A stretch of 60,668 bases of DNA from CAZQKW01 sp964594075 (GTDB lineage Bacteria > Desulfobacterota > WTBG01 > CAIYCZ01). Of this stretch, positions 8,186 to 16,454 are shown piece after piece. Within the stretch, counting starts at the first letter, position 1. Each line of letters opens with the position of its first letter. A program made the position numbers and the translations under genes. The notes under the pieces were generated by a model. That model was given only the letters and a program-made list of their open reading frames with translations. It was not told where the DNA came from and did no database searches. Location: contig CAZQKW010000020.1 in assembly GCA_964594075.1 (NCBI GenBank), forward strand, positions 1-60,668, read 5' to 3'.

Positions 8186-9409
8186 TCATAAGTTATTTTT
8201 ATATTTTTTATAAATATCAAGATTCTTTATGCATTCGGGGTACTGAATGGGAAAAGGCAATGACTCCATGGCAGTTTTACTGGTTTCATGTGAGAGGAAT
8301 CTTCCTTTCTTTGTAAAATAACCTTTCCTGCTATAGCCGAATAATTCCAACAACGCTACAAATATAAGAAGATAAAATGGTAAGCCAATTGAAGAATCAA
8401 TGTGCAGATCATAAATCATTTTTGATAATTTGCGCATTTCCTTATTGCTGCCACTGCCCATCGATAAAAACCCTTTCCGTTTGTTCTCAGCAATCGCCTT
8501 TAAATATGCAGGAATTTCCGGATTCATCATTCTGGCATTACTATATGTTGAATATGCACCCGCGCCAAAGCCAACATAGTCTATAACCAGTTCATTCCCG
8601 GATGAATCATATACCGCCTGATCGTCCTGCCTGCTCATAATCCATGCTGTTTTTCTTACGTAACCCCGCTGAGCAAGCCTTTCGCATATAGCTTCAATAT
8701 GCTCAAATTGCTCTGTGGAGGAAAATGAGGGCGTGAACGGCACGCGTTTGCCTTTTACGTTTACTATTGGATAAATGGCGATCTGATCGGGTGCAATGCT
8801 TTCAATTTCCGAGACATCCGATACAAGGGATGACTCTGTTTGTCCGGGCAAGCCGACCATAAAATCCAGGCTTGTCCAAAGCCCTATTGATTGGGCATAT
8901 TGAACAAGTTCATTTATGAATAAAGATGGTTCATTTTTTCTCCCTGTTTTTTTCAGGGAATCCACTGAGAAGGACTCAATGCCCATACTGATTTTTGAAA
9001 AACCGATTTGCCTTAAACCGGCTAAATACTCTTTGCTTAAAAGTGATGGCAGCAGTTCTATGGCATAGTAAGATGCAAAAATATGCTTTTTAAGACACGA
9101 AATAATCTCATTGAGTGAAGAAATCGAAAGACAATTTGGAGTACCACCGCCGAAATATACCCACTCGGCAGTGCCTGATATTTTGCTCAACTCAATTTCC
9201 CTTATTACAGATGCCGTATACTCGAATTCGTTATACTTGCGAAACGGTTCACTATAGAATGCACAAAACGAACAGCGCTGAATGCAAAGAGGTATATTTA
9301 CATAGACGCCGAATTTATCTGGAAAGTACACGACGGGAAGGTCGGTGAACTGATAGCGAATTTTAGAAAACTTTTTCTTCATCATCGAACAGAATATTCT
9401 TTCGATCAT
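8186..9409 (-). CDS. HemN/HemW-like radical SAM protein under a cobalamin riboswitch
   Basis: The 407-residue protein has the radical SAM cluster motif CxxxCxxC at Cys42, Cys46 and Cys49, followed by the HemN-family CAFYS and GGGTPN (87-92) and an MGIESF motif in place of the usual GVQSF. The family includes anaerobic coproporphyrinogen oxidase HemN, heme chaperone HemW and heme-utilisation enzymes of the HutW/ChuW type; I cannot place it among these. The C-terminal region has a hydrophobic stretch (about 340-355) not typical of HemN. GGAG lies about 8 nt before the ATG. A cobalamin riboswitch and terminator directly precede the gene, so expression should fall when B12 is plentiful. It is A+T-richer than its neighbours. 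Confidence 0.8.
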   Translation of the reverse strand: MIERIFCSMMKKKFSKIRYQFTDLPVVYFPDKFGVYVNIPLCIQRCSFCAFYSEPFRKYNEFEYTASVIREIELSKISGTAEWVYFGGGTPNCLSISSLNEIISCLKKHIFASYYAIELLPSLLSKEYLAGLRQIGFSKISMGIESFSVDSLKKTGRKNEPSLFINELVQYAQSIGLWTSLDFMVGLPGQTESSLVSDVSEIESIAPDQIAIYPIVNVKGKRVPFTPSFSSTEQFEHIEAICERLAQRGYVRKTAWIMSRQDDQAVYDSSGNELVIDYVGFGAGAYSTYSNARMMNPEIPAYLKAIAENKRKGFLSMGSGSNKEMRKLSKMIYDLHIDSSIGLPFYLLIFVALLELFGYSRKGYFTKKGRFLSHETSKTAMESLPFPIQYPECIKNLDIYKKYKNNL

Positions 9410-9431
9410 TTTTTATTCTCCATTGTCAAAA

Positions 9432-9470
9432 CAAAAAAATCCCCTGACCCGCTATAATGCAGATCAGGGA
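9432..9470 (-). terminator. Intrinsic terminator of the cobalamin riboswitch
   Basis: On the minus strand an inverted repeat with arms CCCTGATC and GGTCAGGG (9441-9469) is followed by seven T residues. It lies between the cobalamin riboswitch and the radical SAM gene, which is the position expected of the riboswitch's transcription-attenuation platform. Confidence 0.8.
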
Positions 9471-9540
9471 ATACCGTTTTTTATCCACTGATATAGAATG
9501 CAGTCTCTTTACCACGGGGATGCATCACACTATATATTTA

Positions 9541-9702
9541 CAGGCAGGTCTTCTGGCTCCCGGATCATTCTACTTACCATTGCCTTCCCGTGTCGCTAAA
9601 CGGCACAGTGGCTTTCTTATGGCTTTCGTCCCCGGTTACAGCGGCGGGTCCGCAACGGATTTACACCGTCTTCCCTTTTAAGCCGCAAGGTGGCTCCTGT
9701 TA
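9541..9702 (-). promoter_or_regulatory. Cobalamin (adenosylcobalamin) riboswitch
   Basis: Read on the minus strand, the segment contains the conserved cobalamin-riboswitch elements in order: AAAAGGGAA, GGTGTAAATCC, a CCGCTGTAACCGGGGACGA-like block, the B12 box AGCCACTG (9606-9613) and a 3' GCCAGAAGACCTGCCTG that closes the core. It precedes the radical SAM gene and is followed by a terminator, so ligand binding should cause early termination. This is strong evidence that at least the first gene downstream is tied to B12 status; the rest of the row to bchH/cobN may be as well. Confidence 0.95.
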
Positions 9703-9906
9703 TTTTTAAATCAATACTTGTATGAAGTTTTTTGTCAAGCCTTTTTTACAGCTTTGTTAAGATTATATGTTCGTTATTATTCACTTGCCTGTTGCTTTAC
9801 CTGCAAAATAAATATAAATTAAATAAAAATAGGTTTGGTACTCTCTGTTGTCAGAAACCTTCTTTTTTAATAAACCTTACTACCGGTTGGACTATGACAG
9901 CCTGCC

Positions 9907-11238
9907 ATGGAAAACAGGTTCATATACACGGTCTCTGAATTAACCGCCCAAATAAAAGATTCACTTGAAACTCTTTTCCCCAACATCTGGGTTGAGGGCG
10001 AAATTTCTAACCTGCGCATTCCGTCCTCCGGCCACTATTATTTTACACTCAAAGACAGCCAGAGCCAGCTCCGCGCCGTTATGTTTCGCTCTCAAAACCG
10101 CAGCCTCCAATTTACTCCGGAAGACGGATTAAGTATTATCTGCCGCGGGAGAATAAACGTCTATGAACCGCGCGGCGAGTATCAGCTTCTGATAGAAACG
10201 ATGGAGCCGAAGGGCAAAGGTGCTCTGCAGCTTGCCTTTGAGCAGCTTAAGAAAAAACTTGAAGCCGAAGGCTTGTTTGATAACGCCCGCAAGCGGCCAA
10301 TACCTCCGTTTCCCGGACGCATTGCCATAATTACTTCCCCGACCGGCGCCGCCGTGCGCGACATTCTAAAAATTTTGGGGCGTCGCTTTCCCAACCTTGA
10401 GATTCTTATTGTGCCCGTAAAAGTCCAGGGTGATGAAGCTGCCGAAGAAATTGCGCGGGCCCTCTGCCTTGTTAATCAGCAGCATACTGCAGATGTCATA
10501 ATAGTAGCACGCGGCGGCGGTTCACTGGAAGACCTCTGGGCGTTCAATACTGAATTAGTCGCGCGGGCCATTTTTACCTCTGAAATACCGGTTATATCTG
10601 CCGTGGGCCATGAAATAGATTTTACAATCGCCGACTTCGTTGCCGACCTTAGAGCACCGACCCCTTCGGCGGCTGCAGAACTGGTCGTCAAAGATAAAAA
10701 AGAACTGCTGCAGACGTTGTCACATCATCGCAATCGTCTGAACCTTGCGCTGCGCGCCGTCCTGATACAGAATAAAAACTGCATCTCCTCATTATCCCGC
10801 AGGCTGGGCGACCCAACCAGACGAATTACTCAGTATTACATCCAGTGCGATGATTTGCGCCTCCGTTTGCGTAATACTCTGCCGCGGTTCCTGCGGCAGA
10901 GAAAAGGTGACGTGTATCACTACCAAGAGCTCATGTTTCTCCATGCACCACGCAGCGCACTCCACCAGTACCGATCGTCACTGGGTTTCCTTAAAAAGGG
11001 ACTCATAAGCGCCACCCAGACCGTATGCAAAAAACATCGAACGGGGCTTGCAAGCTGTTTTGAAAAATTAAACGCCTTGAATCCGCTTAATATTCTGCAG
11101 CGCGGTTACAGTATCACGCGGCTGCTGCCGGCAGGAGAAATCGTAAAAAGTTCACAGCAGATTCAACAGGGGGATACCGTGGATGTGCGTTTGAGTGAAG
11201 GGGAAGCCTATTGCATTGTTGATAAAGTAATATTATAA
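9907..11238 (+). CDS. xseA: Exodeoxyribonuclease VII large subunit
   Basis: The 443-residue protein starts with an OB-fold nucleic-acid-binding domain (about 5-100, with NIWVEGEISNLR) and continues into the XseA catalytic domain, with AIITSPTGAAVRD near 140 and ARGGGSLEDLWAFN near 200, then a coiled-coil region and a C-terminal LQRGYSI motif. With XseB it forms the nuclease that degrades single-stranded DNA from both ends in repair. The length is usual. No strong ribosome binding site precedes the ATG. The gene opens a plus-strand row in which xseB follows after 18 bp. Confidence 0.96.
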   Translation: MENRFIYTVSELTAQIKDSLETLFPNIWVEGEISNLRIPSSGHYYFTLKDSQSQLRAVMFRSQNRSLQFTPEDGLSIICRGRINVYEPRGEYQLLIETMEPKGKGALQLAFEQLKKKLEAEGLFDNARKRPIPPFPGRIAIITSPTGAAVRDILKILGRRFPNLEILIVPVKVQGDEAAEEIARALCLVNQQHTADVIIVARGGGSLEDLWAFNTELVARAIFTSEIPVISAVGHEIDFTIADFVADLRAPTPSAAAELVVKDKKELLQTLSHHRNRLNLALRAVLIQNKNCISSLSRRLGDPTRRITQYYIQCDDLRLRLRNTLPRFLRQRKGDVYHYQELMFLHAPRSALHQYRSSLGFLKKGLISATQTVCKKHRTGLASCFEKLNALNPLNILQRGYSITRLLPAGEIVKSSQQIQQGDTVDVRLSEGEAYCIVDKVIL

Positions 11239-11256
11239 TGAAGTTCGAGGTAAATT

Positions 11257-11499
11257 GTGGCAAAGAAAAAATTTGAAGACGCGCTGCAGGAGCTTGAAAC
11301 GATCGTCCGGAGACTGGAAGATGGTAATTTGTCGCTGGATGAATCACTGGCACTATTTGAGGAAGGGATAAAGCTCATACGCCTGTGTACCCAGCGCCTT
11401 GACGAGGCGGAAAAAAAGGTGGAAATTCTTCTGAGGAACGAAAATGGTTCGTTTACCCGTCAGCCATTTGAACCGGAAGAAGAGAACTCCGACGAGTAA
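11257..11499 (+). CDS. xseB: Exodeoxyribonuclease VII small subunit
   Basis: This 80-residue protein shows the XseB pattern: FEDALQELETIVRRLEDG, then SLDESLALFEEG and a coiled-coil end with LDEAEKKVE. It binds the XseA coiled coil to form exonuclease VII. The start codon is GTG, with GAGG about 7 nt upstream. The next gene starts 3 bp after its stop, so translation is probably coupled. Confidence 0.95.
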   Translation: MAKKKFEDALQELETIVRRLEDGNLSLDESLALFEEGIKLIRLCTQRLDEAEKKVEILLRNENGSFTRQPFEPEEENSDE

Positions 11500-11502
11500 C
11501 AC

Positions 11503-12390
11503 ATGGATATCGTGCCCTATTTGGAAAAAAAAAAGCAAGCCATTGACAGCATGCTGGAGCAGATTATGCCCGGAGAAGCAGAGTTCCCACCCCGTCTTCA
11601 TCAGGCAATGCGCTATGCTCTGCTCGCCGGAGGCAAACGGTTGCGCCCCATTTTGGCGCTGGCGGCTGCCGAGGCTGTTGGCGGCGATCCCGCGGCCATT
11701 CTCAAAGAAGCCTGTGCGCTGGAGCTCATTCATACCTATTCCCTGATTCATGACGACCTACCAGCAATGGATAATGACGCCGTGCGTCGCGGCATGCCCA
11801 CTACGCACACCGTGTTTGGCGAAGCCCTTGCTATTTTAGCCGGGGATGCTCTTCTGACCGAAGCGTTTGTCATTCTTTCCAGTTGTCTAAACAGCTGCAG
11901 CAACCCGCAACCAACTATTGAAATAATAAAACTTATCGCCGAGGCTGCCGGTTCGCGCGGTCTCATCGGGGGGCAGGTTGTGGATCTTGAATCAGAGGGG
12001 AAGGATATAGATGAACACCTGCTTGAATATATCCATTCACACAAGACCGGTTGCCTGATAACCGCCTCTATCCTGCTGGGAGCAACGCTTGCCGGCGGCA
12101 CCCCAGAGCAGCGCAGCCGTCTGCGCGATTACGGTTCCGCGATTGGATTGGCATTTCAGATCACCGATGATATTCTGGATGTTACCGAATCAACCCAGAC
12201 GCTGGGGAAAACCGCGGGCAGCGACCAGAAAAAGAAAAAGGCAACCTATCCGGCGCTTCACGGTATTGAAGAGGCGCGCAGAAGACAGCACGCACTCTAT
12301 GCAACGGCCCTGGCGGCATTGCAGCCATTTGATGAAAAGGCAGACGCGCTGCGTTATATCGCACGCTATATCATTGAACGAACTGCCTGA
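11503..12390 (+). CDS. ispA: Polyprenyl (farnesyl/geranylgeranyl) diphosphate synthase
   Basis: The 295-residue all-alpha prenyltransferase condenses IPP with allylic diphosphates. It has the first aspartate-rich motif DDLPAMDND (near 85), the GGKR substrate motif near 45 and the second aspartate-rich motif DDILD (near 223). The FARM spacing and length fit the IspA group that makes C15 or C20 products. It sits directly before dxs, so precursor supply and chain elongation are co-transcribed. Its product could feed the carotenoid hydroxylase and GGR-like protein elsewhere in the window, but chain length cannot be read reliably here. Confidence 0.93.
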   Translation: MDIVPYLEKKKQAIDSMLEQIMPGEAEFPPRLHQAMRYALLAGGKRLRPILALAAAEAVGGDPAAILKEACALELIHTYSLIHDDLPAMDNDAVRRGMPTTHTVFGEALAILAGDALLTEAFVILSSCLNSCSNPQPTIEIIKLIAEAAGSRGLIGGQVVDLESEGKDIDEHLLEYIHSHKTGCLITASILLGATLAGGTPEQRSRLRDYGSAIGLAFQITDDILDVTESTQTLGKTAGSDQKKKKATYPALHGIEEARRRQHALYATALAALQPFDEKADALRYIARYIIERTA

Positions 12391-12407
12391 GGGAATCCGC
12401 TGGCACT

Positions 12408-14327
12408 ATGGGAACATTATTAGACCGAGTTAATTTTCCTGACGATCTGAAAAGACTGGATCTTAAGGAACTGCCCCGCCTTGCAGAAGAAATCCGCGAA
12501 CTCATAATTGACACCATTTCCAGAACCGGTGGCCATCTTGCAGCCAGTCTCGGCGTGGTTGAGCTGACGATTGCACTGCATTATGTTTTTGATACACCGG
12601 CTGATAAATTAGTCTGGGATGTTGGCCATCAGACGTATGCTCATAAGATTCTTACCGGCAGAAAAGAGTGCTTCTCATCCATTCGTCAGCAGGGGGGTAT
12701 TTCCGGATTCCCAAAACGGGAGGAAAGCCCCTTTGACACCTTTGGCACCGGCCACAGTAGCACATCAATATCGGCAGCGTTAGGCATGGCGGAAACGCGT
12801 TTTCTCGCGGGCGAAAAACACAAGGTCATTGCTATCATCGGCGATGGGTCGCTCATGTCCGGTATTGCCTTTGAAGGCCTTAATCATGCCGGCCACCTGA
12901 AGCGCGACCTCATCGTAATCCTGAACGACAACGAGATGTCCATATCGCCCAACGTGGGCGCGCTCTCATCCTATCTGTCGCGGCTTATATCCGGCCAGGC
13001 TTATAATGCCGTCCGCGAGGATGTTAAGGCGATCCTGCAGCGGATTCCTGGCATAGGACAATCCATGTACCGCCTGGCAAAATATTCGGAAGAGTTCGTC
13101 AAAAGCATTTTTGTTCCCGGCCTTATTTTTGAAGAACTCGGGTTCAAATACATGGGGCCCATTCTCGGCCATCGCATTGACCATCTGGTTGACACCTTCA
13201 AAAATATAAAAAAGCTGCGCGGCCCGATACTGGTGCATATTATTACTAAAAAAGGCAAGGGGTATAAGCCGGCTGAAACTGATCCGGTGAGTTTTCACGG
13301 GCTGGGACCTTTTGAGAAAGATACCGGTAAGCCGTTAGTGGTGAATGCCGCGGGCCCATCCTATACAAAAGTATTCGGCGACACGCTATCGCGCCTTGCC
13401 CGCGACGACAGCCGCATTATAGCCATAACTGCCGGCATGATTGGCGGCACCGGTCTTGACCAGTTTGCGCGCGAATTTCCCGACCGTTTCTATGATGTCG
13501 GCATCGCCGAACAGCATGCAATAACCTTTGCCGCCGGTATGAGTATAGACGGATACCGTCCGGTGGTGGCAATTTATTCCACATTTCTGCAGCGCGCCTA
13601 CGATCAGATCGTGCATGACGTCTGCCTGCAGAATCTGCCGGTGGTTCTCATGCTGGATCGGGCCGGCATTGTCGGCGAAGATGGTCCAACACATCATGGT
13701 CTATTTGATATTTCATATCTCCGGCATATTCCGAACATGCTGCTTATGGCGCCCAAGGACGAAAACGAACTGCAACATATGCTCTATACGGCAGTGCACC
13801 TCTCAGCGCCGGTCGCCATTCGCTATCCCCGCGGCAACGGCGTGAATGTCCCGCTGGACACGTGCTTCAAAACACTGACTGTGGGCAAAGCAGAAGTAAT
13901 AAAACACGGCAGCACTGCAGCCATTCTGGCTCTGGGCAATACGGTTTACCCGGCATGCCGGGCCGCCGAGCTGCTTCAGGCAGAGGGCATATCCTGCGCG
14001 GTTGTCAACAGTCGCTTTGTCAAGCCCCTTGATGAGGAACTCATCTGTCAAATGGCACAAACCATTGGCACGCTGATCACCGTTGAGGAGCATGTGCTGC
14101 CTGGCGGTTTTGGCTCTGCGGTTCTGGAAGTGCTCAACCACCGCCAGATGCAAAATGTTCGCGTATGCTGTCTGGGCATTCCTGACACCTTTGTGGAACA
14201 CGGGACACAAAAGATGCTGCGGGCAAAATACGGCATTGATGCCGAGGGAATTAGCGCCACAGTTAAAAAAATAGTTAACGGGGATTATACCCGCTGTGTC
14301 CAGAATAGAAAAAGTGCCTTTGGATAA
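12408..14327 (+). CDS. dxs: 1-deoxy-D-xylulose-5-phosphate synthase
   Basis: The 639-residue thiamine-diphosphate enzyme makes DXP from pyruvate and glyceraldehyde 3-phosphate, the first step of the MEP isoprenoid pathway. The N-terminal TPP half has VWDVGHQTYAHKILTGR near 65 and GDGSLMSGIAFEGLN near 145, the pyrimidine-binding domain has DVGIAEQHA near 365, and a transketolase C domain ends the protein. The length is normal. It follows ispA after 17 bp and overlaps the start of tlyA by 32 nt, an order common in bacteria. Confidence 0.97.
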   Translation: MGTLLDRVNFPDDLKRLDLKELPRLAEEIRELIIDTISRTGGHLAASLGVVELTIALHYVFDTPADKLVWDVGHQTYAHKILTGRKECFSSIRQQGGISGFPKREESPFDTFGTGHSSTSISAALGMAETRFLAGEKHKVIAIIGDGSLMSGIAFEGLNHAGHLKRDLIVILNDNEMSISPNVGALSSYLSRLISGQAYNAVREDVKAILQRIPGIGQSMYRLAKYSEEFVKSIFVPGLIFEELGFKYMGPILGHRIDHLVDTFKNIKKLRGPILVHIITKKGKGYKPAETDPVSFHGLGPFEKDTGKPLVVNAAGPSYTKVFGDTLSRLARDDSRIIAITAGMIGGTGLDQFAREFPDRFYDVGIAEQHAITFAAGMSIDGYRPVVAIYSTFLQRAYDQIVHDVCLQNLPVVLMLDRAGIVGEDGPTHHGLFDISYLRHIPNMLLMAPKDENELQHMLYTAVHLSAPVAIRYPRGNGVNVPLDTCFKTLTVGKAEVIKHGSTAAILALGNTVYPACRAAELLQAEGISCAVVNSRFVKPLDEELICQMAQTIGTLITVEEHVLPGGFGSAVLEVLNHRQMQNVRVCCLGIPDTFVEHGTQKMLRAKYGIDAEGISATVKKIVNGDYTRCVQNRKSAFG

Positions 14328-15042
14328 GCTTCTGGTCGCCCGGGGCTTTGCCTTCACCATAGCCGAAGCACAGGCACGAATCATGGCGGGCAGCGTAATC
14401 GTTGACGACCACACTGTTGATAAGCCAAAAACCCTTATTTCCCCTGCCGCCCAGATACGGCTTAAACATCCACCAAAACAATATGCAAGCCGGGGGGGCA
14501 TCAAGCTGCAAAAAGCTCTCGCCACCTTTAATATTTCCGTGGCTGATAAAACGGTGCTGGATGTCGGCGCTTCAACCGGCGGCTTTACTGATTGCCTGCT
14601 GCAGCATGGTGCACGGCTGGTGTATGCGATTGACGTTGGCTATGGCCAGCTTGCCTGGAAGCTCCGTAACGATACGCGTGTCGTTGTTCTTGAAAGAGTC
14701 CATATGTGCGCCCTCAGTCAACAGGACATACCAGCGCCCGCTGATCTTGCCGTTATTGATGTATCCTTTACTTCGCTTAAGAAAATCTGGCCACCAGTCA
14801 TCGCTCTCATTAAACCCCGTGGAGAACTGCTGAGCCTGGTGAAACCACAGTTTGAGGCGAAAAAAGACGAGGTTGCCCCGGGGGGGGTAGTGCGCAGCAT
14901 TAAAACATTTCAGGATGTCATGCAGTCTTTGATCATAGTCGCGCGCGATTTGTCGCTGCGTATTGTGGGCATCATGGAATCTCCGCTTCGCGGGCAGAAG
15001 GGAAATCGAGAATTTTTTTTATACGCAATAAAGCAGGCGTAA
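14296..15042 (+). CDS. tlyA: TlyA family rRNA 2'-O-methyltransferase / S4-domain protein
   Basis: The 248-residue protein has an N-terminal S4 RNA-binding domain (about 7-65, with PLDKLLVARG) and an FtsJ-like Rossmann methyltransferase domain with the SAM motif LDVGASTGGFTD (about 90-101). TlyA proteins methylate 16S/23S rRNA; the 'hemolysin' name is historical. The start is GTG at 14296, inside the end of dxs. The gene closes the xseA-to-tlyA row and faces the M16 peptidase gene convergently. Confidence 0.93.
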   Translation: MSRIEKVPLDKLLVARGFAFTIAEAQARIMAGSVIVDDHTVDKPKTLISPAAQIRLKHPPKQYASRGGIKLQKALATFNISVADKTVLDVGASTGGFTDCLLQHGARLVYAIDVGYGQLAWKLRNDTRVVVLERVHMCALSQQDIPAPADLAVIDVSFTSLKKIWPPVIALIKPRGELLSLVKPQFEAKKDEVAPGGVVRSIKTFQDVMQSLIIVARDLSLRIVGIMESPLRGQKGNREFFLYAIKQA

Positions 15043-15070
15043 AGCGTGCCTACTCATCGCGGACCACACC

Positions 15071-16333
15071 TCATGCCGGAAACAAAAAATTTACCGGCAA
15101 CTCCTTTTCTTTAAGCGGCCCCAGAAAGGTATAGGTGATGTGCGCGCTGTCAAACAGGGCGCGTGAGAGCTGCTGAATATCGTCGCCGGTTACGCGGTCA
15201 ATCTCGGCAATGACTTCTTCAAGTGGCAGATATTTATTATAATAGATTTCACTTTTTGCCAGCCGGCTCATACGATTATCCGTGCTTTCAGTTGATAACA
15301 GAATATTGCCTTTCAACTGTTCCTTTGCGTTGTTTAATTCCAGCTCCTCAACGGGATGATCCTTGAGCTTGTCCAGTTCCCGTAAAACAATGGCTAACGC
15401 CTGCTGGGCTGCATCCTTTTTTACGCCCATGTAAATTCCCAGCAGCCCGGTGTCAAAGAAAGAAGTGACAAAAGAGTACACCGTATAGGCGAGTCCCTGG
15501 CGCTCACGTATCTCCTGAAACAGCCGCGAACTCATGCTGCCACCCAGCAGCGCATTTAAAATATAGAGCGCATAGCGCTGCGGGTCGAGCTGTGACAATC
15601 CGGCTGTTCCCATGCAGATATGCACCTGTTCGAGTTTGCGATGATGAAAATCCGCTTTTTTCTGGGGAGTAAAAGAATCGCGGGGAGGCACATTCTGATG
15701 AGAGGTAAGCCCTGCAAATGAGCGGCTTATTTCTTCCACCAACAGATCATGCTCAAGATCGCCGGCAGCTGCAACGATAATGCGGCTTGCTTGCAAATAT
15801 TCACTGTTAAAAACCGCTACAATACTGTCTCTATCAAGGTTCTGGATCGTCTCAAGTTCTCCCTGGATGGGGTAGCCCAGGGGGTGGCCAAAAAAATAGG
15901 TGGTGTTGAAGAGATCTTGAATGTATTCATCAGGGGTGTCTTTGATCATGTGGATCTCCTGCAGGATAACGTTGCGCTCCTTTTCAATATCTTCAGGGGC
16001 AAAAAGAGAGTTGAGAAAAATATCCGACAGAAGCTCTACTGCGAGGGGTAGGTATTGTTTCAGGACCTTGGCATAAAAGCAGGTGTATTCCTTGGCGGTA
16101 AACGCATTGAGAAGGCCACCAACAGAATCAATACATTTGGCTATCTCAAGCGCGCTGTGGCGGGCAGTGCCCTTGAACAGCATATGTTCTATGAAATGAC
16201 AGACCCCCTGATGCTCCTTTTTTTCATATCGCGAGCCGGTTTTAACCCATATCCCTATAGAAACAGAATGAAAATAGGGGATTTTTTCAGTGACTACTTT
16301 TATGCCATTGCTGAGAAGTGTCGTGTTAAGCAT
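15071..16333 (-). CDS. M16 family (pitrilysin-type) zinc peptidase
   Basis: The 420-residue protein carries the inverted zinc motif HFIEH (near 46-50) with the downstream glutamate expected of M16 peptidases, then GLLNAFTAKEYTCFYA and a second M16 domain with a GGSMSSRLFQEIRE motif. Such single-chain enzymes resemble mitochondrial processing peptidase beta and bacterial YmxG/PqqL-like proteins, and commonly follow pnp. The ATG at 16333 is preferred over a TTG at 16345; neither has a strong ribosome binding site. It lies about 120 bp downstream of pnp. Confidence 0.93.
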   Translation of the reverse strand: MLNTTLLSNGIKVVTEKIPYFHSVSIGIWVKTGSRYEKKEHQGVCHFIEHMLFKGTARHSALEIAKCIDSVGGLLNAFTAKEYTCFYAKVLKQYLPLAVELLSDIFLNSLFAPEDIEKERNVILQEIHMIKDTPDEYIQDLFNTTYFFGHPLGYPIQGELETIQNLDRDSIVAVFNSEYLQASRIIVAAAGDLEHDLLVEEISRSFAGLTSHQNVPPRDSFTPQKKADFHHRKLEQVHICMGTAGLSQLDPQRYALYILNALLGGSMSSRLFQEIRERQGLAYTVYSFVTSFFDTGLLGIYMGVKKDAAQQALAIVLRELDKLKDHPVEELELNNAKEQLKGNILLSTESTDNRMSRLAKSEIYYNKYLPLEEVIAEIDRVTGDDIQQLSRALFDSAHITYTFLGPLKEKELPVNFLFPA

Positions 16334-16454
16334 AGCGAGAGACAATAAAGCTCCGCGCCCACCCGCGCGGGAGCATGCACAAACAGAAAAAAGCAGATTC
16401 TATCGTGATGCCGCAGGCCGACAGGAAAATGTTAGCGCGTCCGCAGTCAGATCT

